From NCBI GenBank assembly GCA_034687125.1, contig JAQGBZ010000294.1, forward strand, positions 1 through 64,000: a stretch of DNA of 64,000 bases, written 5' to 3'. The translations under genes were made by a program, and so were the position numbers. This stretch comes from Neelides folsomi (lineage: Eukaryota > Arthropoda > Collembola > Neelipleona > Neelidae). Below the pieces are notes generated by a model that had not been told where the DNA came from, made no database searches, and saw nothing but the letters and a program-made list of their open reading frames with translations. This document shows, one piece after another, positions 12,703-25,515 of this stretch. Every line of letters begins with the position of its first letter. Positions within the stretch are counted from its first letter, which is position 1.

Positions 12703-12845
12703 TTCTCCGTTACCAGTTAGCTGCGGATTTCGCGGTTTTGAAAAACAGAAAAACGTGATTCTTTAACGTTCGATTTCATTGTAAATCAATTGAATATTTC
12801 TCGCGAAAAAAACCGCGAAATCCGCAGCTAAGTGGTAACGGAGGA
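12703..12845. mobile_element. MITE, 143 bp, 37-bp terminal inverted repeats, TA target duplication
   Basis: The element starts TTCTCCGTTACCAGTTAGC and ends with its inverted copy. The arms, about 12703-12739 and 12809-12845, differ at only two positions over 37 bases. It is flanked on both sides by TA (12701-12702 and 12846-12847), the target-site duplication typical of Tc1/mariner-superfamily elements. The 69-base centre has no coding capacity, so the element is non-autonomous. Near-perfect arms suggest recent movement or hairpin-driven conservation. The GC-rich arms (GCTGCGGATTTCGCGG) stand out from the AT-rich surroundings. Confidence 0.85.
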
Positions 12846-13840
12846 TAATTTTTATTTAAATTAAAAATTAAAATTAAGGTGGAAGGTCGGTCGCCGTGTC
12901 AGTTATTGTCTTTTCAATCAACTGTCCATGTGCCAGTCGAATTATTAAAAAATATTCTAAAATGCTTATGTTGGGCAAGATGTGGTTTAATATTCAAATG
13001 CACATAAATTGGCAATGCCCCTTGTAGAGCATTTTTAAACATTTTTAATAATTAATAATTCAACTATGAATCCTTGGACACGTGAAATTGAACAATAATT
13101 AAAGACTTAATAATTGACTCAAATTTGTCAATTATTCCAATATATAATTAACAGTGAGTTTAATCAATCTTTAATCGCGAAAATGTTTTTCTATAGTTAA
13201 TTTCCTATTTAATGAGTATATAAATAATTCCTTAATTCAATAGAAAAAGATACCTAAAGACAAGCTCATTCTCGAGGTTTATAAGCCCTTATTGATGAAT
13301 TAAGCAACATTTAAGTAAAAATTATTCGGAAATGTGTTAAAGGAAACGAAGAAAAAATGTACATGAAGTTTTTTGATTAATTTATTGTAAATGCCTCAAT
13401 TTAATATTACATCGTCGGACATTAGCCTTAATATTGGATTTTTTATATTTTTAAATTCTAAATATATTTTTATTACATTCTAACATTTAGAGTACATACT
13501 TGAGAAGAGGCTTCACTTTAAGAGAAAAAGCTCTTGAGGAACAAAAAAGCCCTCGAGAGGTTTCCTCCAAATTCAGAGTTTTCTATTTATGGTACAATAC
13601 ACACATACATTTACACAGGCATTTATAGATATTATGTATAGACTTTTATATTCTTTAGGTATTCCTCCTCCATAAAAAATAGTCGAAAATAAAATATATT
13701 AAGTCTCGGCGTTATTTCTTTCTCGACTCTTTTTCAACATTTCAAGGCAATAAAGTTAAGTTTCACGCACAAAGCGCCATGAACTCAACGCACTCGGGTT
13801 CAAATCCAATTCGGAACTTTTCTCCAGAGATTATAACCTC

Positions 13841-13930
13841 CAAAGGAAGAAATCCAAAGGAAGAATTCATAGGAAGAATTTGGGAAGAATTCATAGGACA
13901 TAGGAGAGGAATTCATGAGAGGAATTGACT
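13841..13930. repeat. Degenerate GGAAGAATTCATA-type tandem repeat
   Basis: Variants of the words aggaagaatt and gaattcatagga recur about five times in 90 bases. It is a local purine-rich minisatellite. Confidence 0.55.
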
Positions 13931-15508
13931 GAAAGACTTGGAATAAGCAAGGGAGTTGAGATCGGTAGTTTATTCAAATGATTATCATATATTCGGGAGT
14001 AAATAAAGTTACACAACCAAGTCATTCAAGTCAAGTTTTTTCCACAGAGCTAATTTTTGATTTTTTGATTTTAAATCCCTCAACGTTGAACCGCCAAATA
14101 AGCTGTATAGTAATAACAACATTATGGCATATAGTTCATGAATTTAATTCCTATATTTATATTATTTCATGTCTACTAACCCAAGTTAGAGCGTGCGGAA
14201 TGGATGAAAGCCTCCTGTTTTGCAAATTATGTTTGTGTCCTCGAAGGGAAATTGTAATTACATCAAGTCTTGCATCAAGTCAATTAGAATTAACAAGACT
14301 CGACTTGGTGAATAAGTAAAGTGGAAGGGTAGTTAGGGAAGGAATGATAGGAAGGCTTATATTTAAAATATAACCTCATTCTATATAAGTCATCCTTTAT
14401 AATTGTAGAATCCTTGATTACAATTAATTTGCATAAATCAGAACAGAAAGGCTGAAGAATGGGAAGAGAGGAATCAGAGTTGACACAAGGAGTTCATCAG
14501 CTTTCTGGGAATACAAATGAAGGGGGCGGTGATCAAAATCGCCAATCTTTAAACTCAAATTTTGAATAGAATTGAGGTGAGGTGGGGAATGAATAAATAC
14601 CTTCTTCCTCATCCCATTAATTTATCAAACATTGGGAGGGAATATAGCTACAGGGGCCAAAGGATGTTTAAATGGATTCTTCCCTTTCCATTTCCTTCTT
14701 CAAAGGAGAAAGTGGAGGGAGTTGGACGTGGGTTCTTAAGTTCTCCTTGGTTTAAGGCTCCTTCAAACAATTTATAACCTCACGCAAATGAGAGTGGAAA
14801 TGTAAAAAGCTCGGAGCATCCAGAGACGAGAGGATTGTAATAGCTTTCGAGCAGCTCCCTTCATCAAATGAAGCTTATAAGCCCCCTTTTCCCAACAAAT
14901 AATTCCGAAAAGTGGAGAGATTTCCTTTTTTCTCCATACTACTTAAACTATTTACATATATTACATACATACGGGCATACATAATAAATATTATTTAGGT
15001 ATATATACAAGACATATAGTATTAAATATTATATTACCTAGAGTATATTATTTATCCTACAGATACATATGTTAATCTATAATACTATATATACTTACAC
15101 TACAGATGTGGATGTGGTTTACAATAGTCTTTTTTGTATAATATGGCTGTATTTAGATATTTTTTGGAAATGAAGGTTGAATTTTTATAAGAATGATAAT
15201 AATCCATTTATTAAGTTGATATGATTAAAATGAGGCTGGACCATATATGTATTTGTATGAAGGATCTTGAGGAAGGTTTGAGATGAGAAGGACGATTTTC
15301 TCGGAGTCTCCGAAGGGGACACGTGAGGAGAATTTCCCCATTAAACATCCTTGCCGTCATAAGCGGTAGACGGATGTGAGGTGCTCTGTGTGAGAAATGT
15401 GACTGTTTCTGAATATTAAAACTATGATGACTTCCTTACTCACGATCACGACCAACTACATAACATACACATTATGCATAGATCATATTTTATACTTTTA
15501 TTATGTAA

Positions 15509-15541
15509 TGTATTCTATATGTATTCTATATGTATTCTATA
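15509..15541. repeat. Perfect tandem repeat, 11-bp unit x3
   Basis: The unit TGTATTCTATA occurs three times without a mismatch at 15509-15519, 15520-15530 and 15531-15541. Confidence 0.85.
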
Positions 15542-16333
15542 GTACGTATTATATTTATGTAAGATAAGGTATTTATGCATGGTATGTAATATGTATAGCA
15601 AAAGAGAGATGAAGAATAATTCAAGAGCAGGAGAATCCGTTGTATTCAAAAGCAGAAGAATCTGACTGGTTTGAGAAAGAAAGATTTCCCTTCTAATGGA
15701 AAGTAATGTACAGTTCGATCAAAAGAAGATGAGGTGAATGGTGCATTAAATTCAGGAGCTTTGTGAGATCCAAAAATGGCTTTGAAGGAAATTTAAATGT
15801 TTTTTTAAACAACTTCATAAACAAATGAACCTTTTGGGAGTGTTTGTGAAATTGATTAAAAGAAGAAATCGGATGATACGAGGTCTTAATTCCAATTTAA
15901 AACTAGATATTTTATGTACCTTGTTTAAAATTGAATGTACAAATGTTTATAAAGGTCATTTGAATTACATTGGATGAACTTTGCGGTTGAGATCAAACAG
16001 GATTGCAATTACATTACTTTATTGACAATTATTTCATTGGCTTTTAATACTTTCCAACCTCAGAGTTTCAACCTCAATTTTTGTAGAATCATTAAAATTT
16101 ACCCATGGTGTGAATTAGAAATAAAATGTACTATGTCATGTACCGAAAGCATGTATTTTTGTCCCGGGATATCTTTCAAAATTCTACACCTTACCCCCGG
16201 ATATAAATCGATACCGGATATAATTCGATACCCGGATATCTTTAAATAAATGTTCGAATATAAATATAATTATTTAAAATTTTATTTTGTATTCTATGAT
16301 TTATTCATAAATATATTCTGAACTTGAATCTTC

Positions 16334-16404
16334 TTAAGTTAAGATGAATTAAAGAATTACCCAGAATTTAAAGCGTTTTAAGTTAGGATAAATTAAAGAA
16401 TTAC
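16334..16404. repeat. Direct duplication of about 27 bp (44-bp period)
   Basis: 16334-16360 and 16378-16404 carry nearly the same sequence (ttaagttaagatgaatta... versus ttaagttaggataaatta...), with two mismatches over 27 bases. This is a local tandem duplication. Confidence 0.7.
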
Positions 16405-18487
16405 TCACATCATAATTACTTTAATATGTTGAAAATTAACGCAATTCTATATAATTAAGACCCGGTATTTAAGTGTATTAATTACAAAATTGTATTAATA
16501 TTTAAACGTAACATTTATTCAATTAATAGCGTTTAAAGTTTAATTCTTATAATAACATTATTTTATATTTGGAAACTTTCTCCAATACTGTTAATGTATT
16601 AATGGTTAAAATTTGTAAATAAGTACAGCGATGGGAATTCCAAGAATTCTGCGTAAACTCGATAAAGCATTTTGATTACATGAATTATGCATAAGTCGTT
16701 TATACAAAGATAAGGTCGTCTTGTGAGTTTAAGGAAAAGGAGGAAAGGGTTTCATTAGCAAATGCGAGTACAACATTGGATTACATATAAATACAGATAG
16801 TTAGGTATTTACATTTTACATACATAATGGTACAGATATATAGGTAATGGTATAAGTTGTATTTCCCTAACTGATCCATATTTAAATATATTAAGTCATG
16901 TACACTCGTAATAAAAATGATTTCTTGATTTAAAAATCATTTTGAATTCACTTGTAAATTCAAATCGCACATTCGAAGTAGCTCTTTCCATATAACTATT
17001 GCACTGGGAAGATGAGGGCCTTGATTTTAAATGACTCCTCACCTCCCCCCGCAATGAGTGTATGATTTAGTTGCGAATAATTTGTAGATATCTTTTATTA
17101 AATTGCCAATTGTGAGTTGGGGAGTTAGATGTTTTACTCCGAAAGATCTTTTCCAACTGGAGCTCTTCCTCGCTCTTGAATACTTTTATTACTTAATTTG
17201 TGAGTCATCGGGATGGATTGCCGTTGAGATCAGCTCACATGAGGTTGTGGAAATGGAACGATTAATGTTTCACACGTTATTGATATCTGCTGACGGGCGA
17301 TCTCACGACCCGTTACACTATTTACAGGTATTATTTAGGTACTTATATAAATATATGTAGGTTGTATTTATACGTACAATTTGCATTTAAATAAATACTA
17401 TAAAGATGTATTATATTACTATTTATTTATCTTAAATGCGTCTCTTTTACAATTGGAAATAATAAGAATTTTTGTTTCTTGGAAAAGGAATTCATATTTT
17501 AGGAGTAAAAATGCTTTTCTGGTTGTAATAAATAGTTTGAGATTAATTATAAATTCGAGTCACTTACTCGACGTCGGCACTCTCTTTTTCATTACATCAC
17601 TTCAACATTGGCAACATAAATATTTTATTAGTTCTTTTCCATTCTCTAACGGAAGAGTCTCCCATGCTTGACATTTCTTCTCGGAGGATTCCACGCTCTC
17701 GGGAAAATGGTTGAGAAAATAGAGACAACTCTCAAATAAGTTCTGTATCATTTGTTTCAGCTCAAATCCAAGAAGGCGGAAACAAACGACCCGGAAGAGC
17801 CAACTTTGAGATCCTAATAAAACTATTGATTCGAGACGGGTTTTAAGCGCCACTCGCAAGATCATTTGAGGGAAATAGGATGGAATATTCCCACCATGTC
17901 GGCTGGCATTTTAAGTGGAAATTAGAAGGAGTCAGAAAGAGTTTCAAGTTTAATTTAAAGGATTAATTCATATCAAAATGATTTGTTCTCCTTTCTTTCA
18001 CTTAACTGCTCCACTTTGAGTTCAATGTTGAGGATTTTTCTTTTCAGGCTTCTTTTCTCATGGAACATTTTGGACAAAGATTTTTGGCTTGGCTTGGAAG
18101 AGATTTAAAATTTGGATATGAAGTTTCTTTCCAAGTTGGGTGTTGGTGAAAGGAGTGAGCTAACTATTGGAATAATCTCTGACATGACAATTAAGATGAA
18201 GGGGGCTTAGTTACACAAACCGACCTGAATGGAAATTGTCGACTAATAAGACGCAGACACTTCAATTATCTTGTTAGGATGCTTCTCCTATCAAATTTCA
18301 ACACTTCCACATGCACTTCCTTTTAATCTGGTAGTGGAAATAGAAAAGTGAACTAATACCTGCGCGTGGAAAATTAGCGGGCTATGAGTCATTGGAGGAA
18401 TGATTTCAAACTTCTTTTATTAGATTGTGGGGAAATTATATCATAAAAGATATTAAATTTGAATTAACCACTTAAATGATAATAAAT

Positions 18488-19103
18488 TGTGCTGTTGCAG
18501 AGTGCAGGCAATCAGCAGCTAACAATAGTGTGTCGCTTTACAGATTTTCTTTGAAAAACTTACCTGTTTTCAATATTTGAAAACAAAGATGTAAAAGGAA
18601 AGAAAAGTTTTAATCCTCTGACTGCTAGGATTTGCTCAGAACATTTTATTTCAAATGATTTTGATTTAAAACCAGAATATGAATTATTAAATGAACCCTA
18701 TAAAAAGAATTTAAACCTAAATGGTGTTCCAACAATTTTCATTGAACGAAATATTCTACATAAAGACGAAGCAAGCGATCGATACAAAGAAACATTGTAA
18801 AGGAATTAGGTAAATTATATAGTTGTAAAAATTGTTTATTTATTATCTTTAAATTGATGAAATGCTTAAATGAATTTTTTATTATTTCCAGAAATTGAAG
18901 ACGAACCTGAATCTCTTACCAGCGAAATATGGACACAAACTGATTTTCCAGATCGTAAAAAGAACGCTTTAAAATGCGGCTATGGTGTAAATTTAGCTCA
19001 ACAAGATTCTGCTTTGAATCAATTATTGATACTTGTTAGTTCAAAGAGATTTTTGTCGAAAACAGGACAAAAAAGTGTTTACTCCCATGTCAAAAAGTAT
19101 TGA
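18488..19103 (+). pseudogene. THAP-domain (P-element/THAP9-like) transposase pseudogene with retained intron
   Basis: THAP is a C2CH zinc DNA-binding domain found in P-element transposases and host factors derived from them. The first part reads CAVAECRQSAANNSVSLYRF (C-x4-C), then runs into in-frame stops. After a frame change it continues with ARICSEHFISNDFDLKP (the C-x2-H half) and the family-typical GVPTIF. A plausible donor AG|GTAAAT lies at 18810 and an acceptor TTTCCAG ends at 18891. After it, an open exon (18892-19103) reads EIEDEPESLTSEIWTQTDFP, like the QTD segment that follows THAP domains in this group. At least two stops and one frameshift break the first exon, so the copy is dead. 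No catalytic DDE region is recognised downstream. Confidence 0.7.
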
Positions 19104-20343
19104 GTAAACGTATCCTAATAATAAAAGCTATGGATACATTTTATTTGACAACTCTATGCCAAATATGCTCGCACGAGATAGCATGCTAGAGAATTTGAGA
19201 CAATTGAAATTTTGGGTTGCGATTGGAATTCCTCTTTACTTACATATGAACGTTTGCAAAATGCACATTTATTTGATTTTCCTTTGTTTTGAGTTTCAAT
19301 AATATTCTTTTCTAAATAACTCGTTAATTTAACGAACCCTTTTCCATCCTATTTACTGATCTTTTGTATACCTATTTGCACTTAACCTTTAAATTTTATC
19401 TATTCACTTTATTTTTGAACATAATTATTTATAATACATAATAATATACATTCCGCTTAATAATTATTATAATAAAAAAATTTCAACTTCTCTACATAAG
19501 TATTTTCATTAATCTTGGAAGTAGTTCAATTCCAATGCATAAATATTAAATCTATATATTTCTATTAGTACTTGTTATCACGACTTCACCTTATATTTAC
19601 TAGGATAATTCCTATTTTGAGATTTTGTCCGAAATGAAGCGTATAATGGTATTATAGGGGAGGGAATTCCAGAAAGCATCCATAAAACTTATTAAAATAC
19701 CTACCGATACATATGATACATACAAAAAGTCTCAAAAGAAGGATTATATATTTTTATAAATTATAAGTATTTCTTAGTATAAAGTTAAATATAAAAAGTG
19801 GTTCATATCCAAGTGAGTCATGGTCTTAATGAACATTTCTTATCTCTTCCTTTTGGTAAGTTCAAATAAAAATGAGCGTGAAGAGCATTGAAGCCCAAAA
19901 AGGAGAATCATCAAAGTTAATCAATCCCCAGAGGAGGAAAATTAAGTGGGGAAAAATCATTAAGGAAGAAGAAGGGTTGAAATGAAACTCTCATTGCCGT
20001 GAGGCAAAAACTCTTTTTCACCTTTTCTCACTTCTTTGTTTCCTCCTTTCCCTTGTTTTTTACAGCTCAAGTGGAAAAAGTTCTTTTTCCTATTTCACAA
20101 CGCTCTTTCCACTCCTTTCCCCTGAATTACCACGAGTAAACGTTCTTTTTATCCATTTTAATTAAATGCCAAAAATGTAAATAAACTAACTCTTTTGTTC
20201 ATTACATTCGAAGTGATAATATTATATCCGAAGCCTTTAAAAGTCAACCGAAGACTTTAAATGCCTTCAATACTACACTTCATTTAAGCCAAGGTTTAAT
20301 TTATCCTTGCATGTTAATCCTACAATAAATTCAATTATCTAAC
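19104..20343. other. Intergenic AT-rich DNA between the THAP relic and the hAT element
   Basis: No open frame of note. The first ~150 bases may be further decayed transposase sequence (fragments such as RILIIKAMDTFYL), but stops are frequent and I cannot assign them. Confidence 0.4.
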
Positions 20344-20351
20344 ATGATGAC

Positions 20352-21488
20352 CAGGGCTGTGAAGTTTATGTGCATACCTTTTCTTTATTGGTCAGAAATG
20401 TTCAAAAAATTTTTTGGCTAGGCATGTTTCATATAAAATAGATCTCGATTATGCAATAAAATTCATACCAATTTTAGCATCGGCACCTTTTCCACCTATT
20501 CACACCTTTTCATACCTATTTTAACTATTGAAAACCTATTTCCCAAGTTTTTGCCAACATGTTTCTCAAAAACAATAAAAACACTTAAAATGGTTCCTCT
20601 AAATGACAGAATATAATTGTAAACACATACATACCACCTATATACCTATAGCATAAAGGCTAATTCTTTGAAGGTCTCTAACTAGGAAAAAATGAATTCG
20701 GCGTTATAGCCTCCCAAATAATTATATCAAAAATCTCATATGAAATGGCCGATAACGCCGATAAGTGTATCTTTCTTTATATTTTCACAATATTACTAAA
20801 TGCACTTTTATTCAAAATTTCATGGTATTTTGGATATTGAAACTTAAACTTTTTAAAATAGCGATTTACTGAAAAGTGCTAGACACGCAAAGTTCTACTT
20901 GAAACTCTATAATTTAGAGTACCTACTCTAAACTATTTTTGCATTAAAATTTTCGAATTTTCAAAATATTGATAAAATTTAATTAACAATTCGAAATTTT
21001 AAGCGTGGTCGCTCACTTAATGTTAGTTCAAAAAATTTTTTGTAGATAAAATTACTAGAACTCTATTTAAAGATTAAAAATATAAAATCATTTGAACTAT
21101 ACTATAATGCATTAGCAATGCGAATAACTGTTCATTAAAGCTTCTTATTGAAATTGCATATATGGGGACCTCGAAACGCTTGTCCATGTTTCCATATAAG
21201 CCCTACTTGAGCGAACTCACGAGGTATTAGCAGCGCAAATTCATTATAGGTTCTCATTTTAAGTTTGCACCGTTGACAACGGTTGAGGTAGAAAGGTAAT
21301 TTTTTGATGCATAAATCTGTGTTAGCTGATAATCATTTACGGTTTAAAATTAAGAGATGTTGGTTGTTACAACTAAGAACTCATAAGAGCAAGTGTTTAA
21401 TGAATAAATTTACGAATTTTAACACAAAAACTCAAACATATTTTCATATCTATTTTCTCGAATTTGGCAACTAAATTTCACAGCCCTG
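20352..21488. mobile_element. Non-autonomous hAT-like DNA transposon, 1,137 bp
   Basis: The two ends are inverted copies of each other: CAGGGCTGTGAAGTTT (20352-20367) and AAATTTCACAGCCCTG (21473-21488), 15 of 16 matching. They are bordered by an 8-bp near-perfect direct repeat, ATGATGAC (20344-20351) and GTGATGAC (21489-21496). Short TIRs beginning CAGGG and an 8-bp target duplication are the hallmark of the hAT superfamily. The interior is AT-rich, with no transposase-length open frame and no BED zinc finger or dimerisation domain visible. It is therefore a non-autonomous or long-dead copy. Confidence 0.82.
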
Positions 21489-23324
21489 GTGATGACATAC
21501 TTACCTACCTACACATACATAATACAATAAATACTTAATACTGCATATAATTAATTCGACACGATGAATAATTTTATTATTAGGGGTCATTGTACCAATA
21601 TATAGTAGATTTTTACATTTTCTATTAACTATATGTATATGGTATATAAGTAAACTGTACAGATCTGGTGAAAATCTGTATGGAATTTTACTACAATACC
21701 CATATATATATATATATTGTATAGGTATGGGTTATTTATTGTATAGTTATATGTAAGATATGTATAAGATTGTATGGTATCTCAACAAGGAGGAGTTGAG
21801 AGAAGAGTCGGAATGAGTCCCGTTGTAAATTTGCGGAGAAGTTAAAGTGGAAGTCTGAAGAATGAATGTGGAAAGGCTGAAAAGGGCAGTAGTAGTAGGG
21901 ATGTAGAAAAGGAGCAAATGACATTTCATTTCACCCTCCCGCTCTACAACCCAAGGAGGAGAAATCAAGTGAAGTAACTCGGAGCTTTTCTTCCTCCCTC
22001 CCACGTTATTAGGGCAGAAGGAGGAAGGATATGAGGCAGATTTGGTCCAAGACATTTGGTCATCCATCTTGCAAATGCCCCAACATATTTCATTTCGTCC
22101 CTACCATATTGTTCCCAGCTACCTCTGACTCTCTCTCTCTGCCCGGGTAAAGGAGGAAAAGCTGGAGAAAAAGAGAAGTGGGGAGGGTTGAGGATTTACC
22201 AGGAGTAATTCGAAGAACAAGATACAATCTCCCGGTGTCTAAACTCATGTCTACAAATTGGGCGAAACACATTTTTCTCCATTTTCAATTTGAAACGAGA
22301 AGGGATGAGAATTGGAGTGGCCATTACGAACCCAGAATGGTCCAGTCCACATTGAAATCCCATTTAGAACCCATCGTATGTCAATCAATATTTATTTCGC
22401 GGATCCTAATGCCTGGGATGTTATGAGTTACGACATCCTGCTTCCCAAGATTGGTTTTTGATTCATAAAAAGATTATCCCATTGTGTTGGTGGGCTGAAA
22501 TGAAGGATGGACGAAGGATCGACGAAGCTTTCAATATATTTCACATTGATCTCCAAATCGCACGTTTGTTCTCATTCCTCCACTTCTTCCTCTTACGCAC
22601 CGTTTTTCGACATATTTTTTGGAGACGATTTTTTGATCTTGTATCGATTTAAAATGTTTTTTTATGTCCTAGAAAATTTAGATGGTTTAAATAGGTCACT
22701 AAAATAGAGGAGATTTTTCATGTAGATTAGGCATATGCAACATTCATTATTACATTTAATTTTACAATGCATTTACGTAAGCATTAGGTAAAAGATACAA
22801 TATATTTGTATAAATGTATAAATGTAGGGTAAATACAGATTTTGTGTATAAAGTTAATTTATCGTTTAATTAAAATTTTTGAAATTGATTCATTTTTTCT
22901 TCAAGTTGGTTGTAAAAAGTTCAATCAATCTTCCTGGTAGAGTGAAAATATTTTCATTGTTTAAGCTGATCTTGAGTTGTGAAGTGATTTATTTATTCCT
23001 TTCTCCTCCGGCTTAGGGAATCTACTTATCTCCAGAAAAACGAATCCAGAGTGCATAAAAACTCTGCCCTACTTAACACGTACAAGTCTAATAGAAGGCT
23101 TTATGGAAATTCGCGAATCCCACATTGTTGCCTCACCCATTTACACACCATGCTTGCCAAATGGAGTTTGTAGATCATGGTCGCTATACTAAAATATAAA
23201 TAATGTCACAATGTGCTCTTACATATTACCATATAAAACACGGTATCAGATATAGGATGCTTTTTGTCATCTACAGTAATATACGCATCATATTCATAAG
23301 GATTATGGCCCCTAGCATACATAT
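21489..23324. other. Intergenic DNA with a (TA)n tract and GC-richer island
   Basis: Contains an (AT)8 run at 21702-21717. A GC-richer stretch at about 21780-22640 has overlapping open frames of 60-106 codons on both strands but no recognised domain or splice-supported exon. The remainder is AT-rich. Confidence 0.4.
21702..21717. repeat. (AT)8 microsatellite
   Basis: Uninterrupted AT dinucleotides. Confidence 0.9.
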
Positions 23325-23840
23325 TTACACCCGATGAATTTTGCAGTAGTGATAATGGAATACTAAGACAGGTATGCAAATAAATTGATTATCAACAGGG
23401 ATAAGTTGTTGACAAGTGTGGACTTTATAAGGTTTCAATTTCAGATCGTATTTTAAAATTCGTCTTGCAGATGAGCGACTCACACCACTTTGAGATGCCA
23501 GCCTCCGGAGAGACTTTCCCGAACTAATCTCCATCGCCGCCTTGATGCTTACAATGTTTCTTGAAGTTCTTACAGTTCGTGATCTGGGTGAAAACACCCT
23601 ATCCACACTTCCCGTCATTCTGAGCTTATTAATTAATTGAAAAACTGTTTACCTATCAGGCGCTACGGTATTAGGAAACTGTTCTCTGAACGCTGCAATT
23701 GTCATTAGAGTATTCTTTGTTGAAATATAGGTTTCAACAATAAAAACTCTTTGATTGACAGTAAATTTATTAGGAGCCATTATTACATTAAATTGGAAAT
23801 AATGTACAAATTTATAAAATAGCATTGGAGCGGGATGCAA
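23325..23840 (-). pseudogene. DDE-type (mariner-like, DUF4817 + HTH) transposase N-terminal relic
   Basis: On the - strand, MAPNKFTVNQRVFIVETYIS and AAFREQFPNTVAPDR match the start of transposases carrying the DUF4817 helix-turn-helix domain. After one in-frame TAA (reverse complement of 23649-23651) the same frame continues through FQLINKLRMTGSVDRV, RTSRNIVSIKAAM, and SLRRLASQSGVSRSSARRIL to DLKLKPYKVHTCQQLIPVDN, the second HTH and linker of the same family. Similarity then fades and the frame ends at 23325. The C-terminal DDE catalytic region is not recognisable. It is a truncated copy with a single nonsense change in the retained part. No flanking inverted repeats could be found. Confidence 0.78.
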
Positions 23841-23984
23841 TTTAATTTTCCTATCTAAATGCTTTACGCGTGGCTTTCCTTATTAGTCGCAATTCATTTG
23901 GATCTCTCTGTATTAATAATAATAATACAATTTATGTATTAATAATATGTATACTGCATGTATAATATGGTATACATATGAAGT

Positions 23985-24745
<761 letters not shown>

Positions 24746-24862
24746 ACAGAAAAATTGTCCTATGAGTGATGAGCATTAGTCCTTATTATAAACTTCATCT
24801 TATGTATACGTAAGCTACTCATTGTCAATATGATTCACTTTGAACTAAATAAACATATTCTA

Positions 24863-24981
24863 CAAACTGTCCACTTAATAGGCAAACAGGGAATATGAAA
24901 ACGTAAAAAATAACAAAAATTTCTAAGGATTTCCATATTATTTTCATTATCCTTATGTTTACTTATTAAGTGGACACTTTG
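24863..24981. mobile_element. MITE, 119 bp, 26-bp inverted repeats, TA target duplication
   Basis: The left end CAAACTGTCCACTTAATAGG and the inverted right end CAAAGTGTCCACTTAATAAG match at 23 of 26 positions (24863-24888 and 24956-24981). Both sides are flanked by TA (24861-24862, 24982-24983). It has no coding capacity. It lies just downstream of the zinc-finger pseudogene. Tc1/mariner-type mobilisation is inferred from the TA duplication. Confidence 0.8.
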
Positions 24982-25047
24982 TATTTAATATTATTAGTTT
25001 TATCTAATTTTTTAATCATACACAAATAAGGACATTATTAATCTTAA

Positions 25048-25515
25048 GTAATATATCTGTTCGGGGGAACATCAGATCTTGGTATTTTTGAGTTCTCTCT
25101 TAATATCGAAATTGTTAATACTCCCGGTTGGTTGGTGGTTGGACGAAGATCCGGAATTCCAAATTCTCCCCAAACCATCTCAAGACCTGAGTTATGGGTC
25201 TTATATGAGGGCAGCTGCAAATGATGTAAATGCGACATCCTTCTTCATACAATCCATTATCTTCTTCCTAACCACTTTTTTCATTCCACTTCTGCCCTTG
25301 ATTACTTATTCGACCCACATCAATTGAATGCCAAGTCTTTTGATATTCAATTTTGGAAATTCATAGCCATTATTATTGCCTCATCATTTATCATAATTAC
25401 CGCTCCGGCCCTATTGGGAAGAATCTCTAAAATTTATGACTCCCGGGGAAATTTAGTCCCATACGTATGGTGTTGGGTGAATAATGGTTTGGTGCGTGCC
25501 AAAGATAAAATTTAA
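25048..25515 (+). pseudogene. Unrecognised protein-like block with one in-frame stop
   Basis: One forward frame stays open from 25048 to 25515 except for a single TGA at about 25222. The second part contains a hydrophobic segment (FIAIIIASSFIIITAPALLG) followed by RISKIYDSRGNLVPYVWCWV, ending in a normal stop. A second forward frame is also open over 25079-25327. The block is richer in GC than its surroundings. I do not recognise a family. It could be a decayed membrane-protein exon or chance. Confidence 0.25.

Larger units (their letters stand above)
12848..18487. other. Intergenic, no gene supported
   Basis: AT-rich DNA with GC-richer islands. It contains small tandem repeats (listed separately at 13841, 15509 and 16334) and CCCGGATAT-like words repeated at about 16160-16245. 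A tRNA B-box-like GGTTCAAATCC at about 13797 lacks a matching stem. Open frames at 13978-14319, 17103-17360 and 17602-17865 (-) have no recognisable family. Confidence 0.45.

Noticed and set aside
13790-13815. tRNA-like B box (GGTTCAAATCC)
   Set aside because: The flanking bases do not form a T-stem and no A box or acceptor stem is present upstream.
17602-17865. 87-codon - strand open frame
   Set aside because: Composition looks protein-like, but there are no recognisable domain, exon borders or neighbours to support it.
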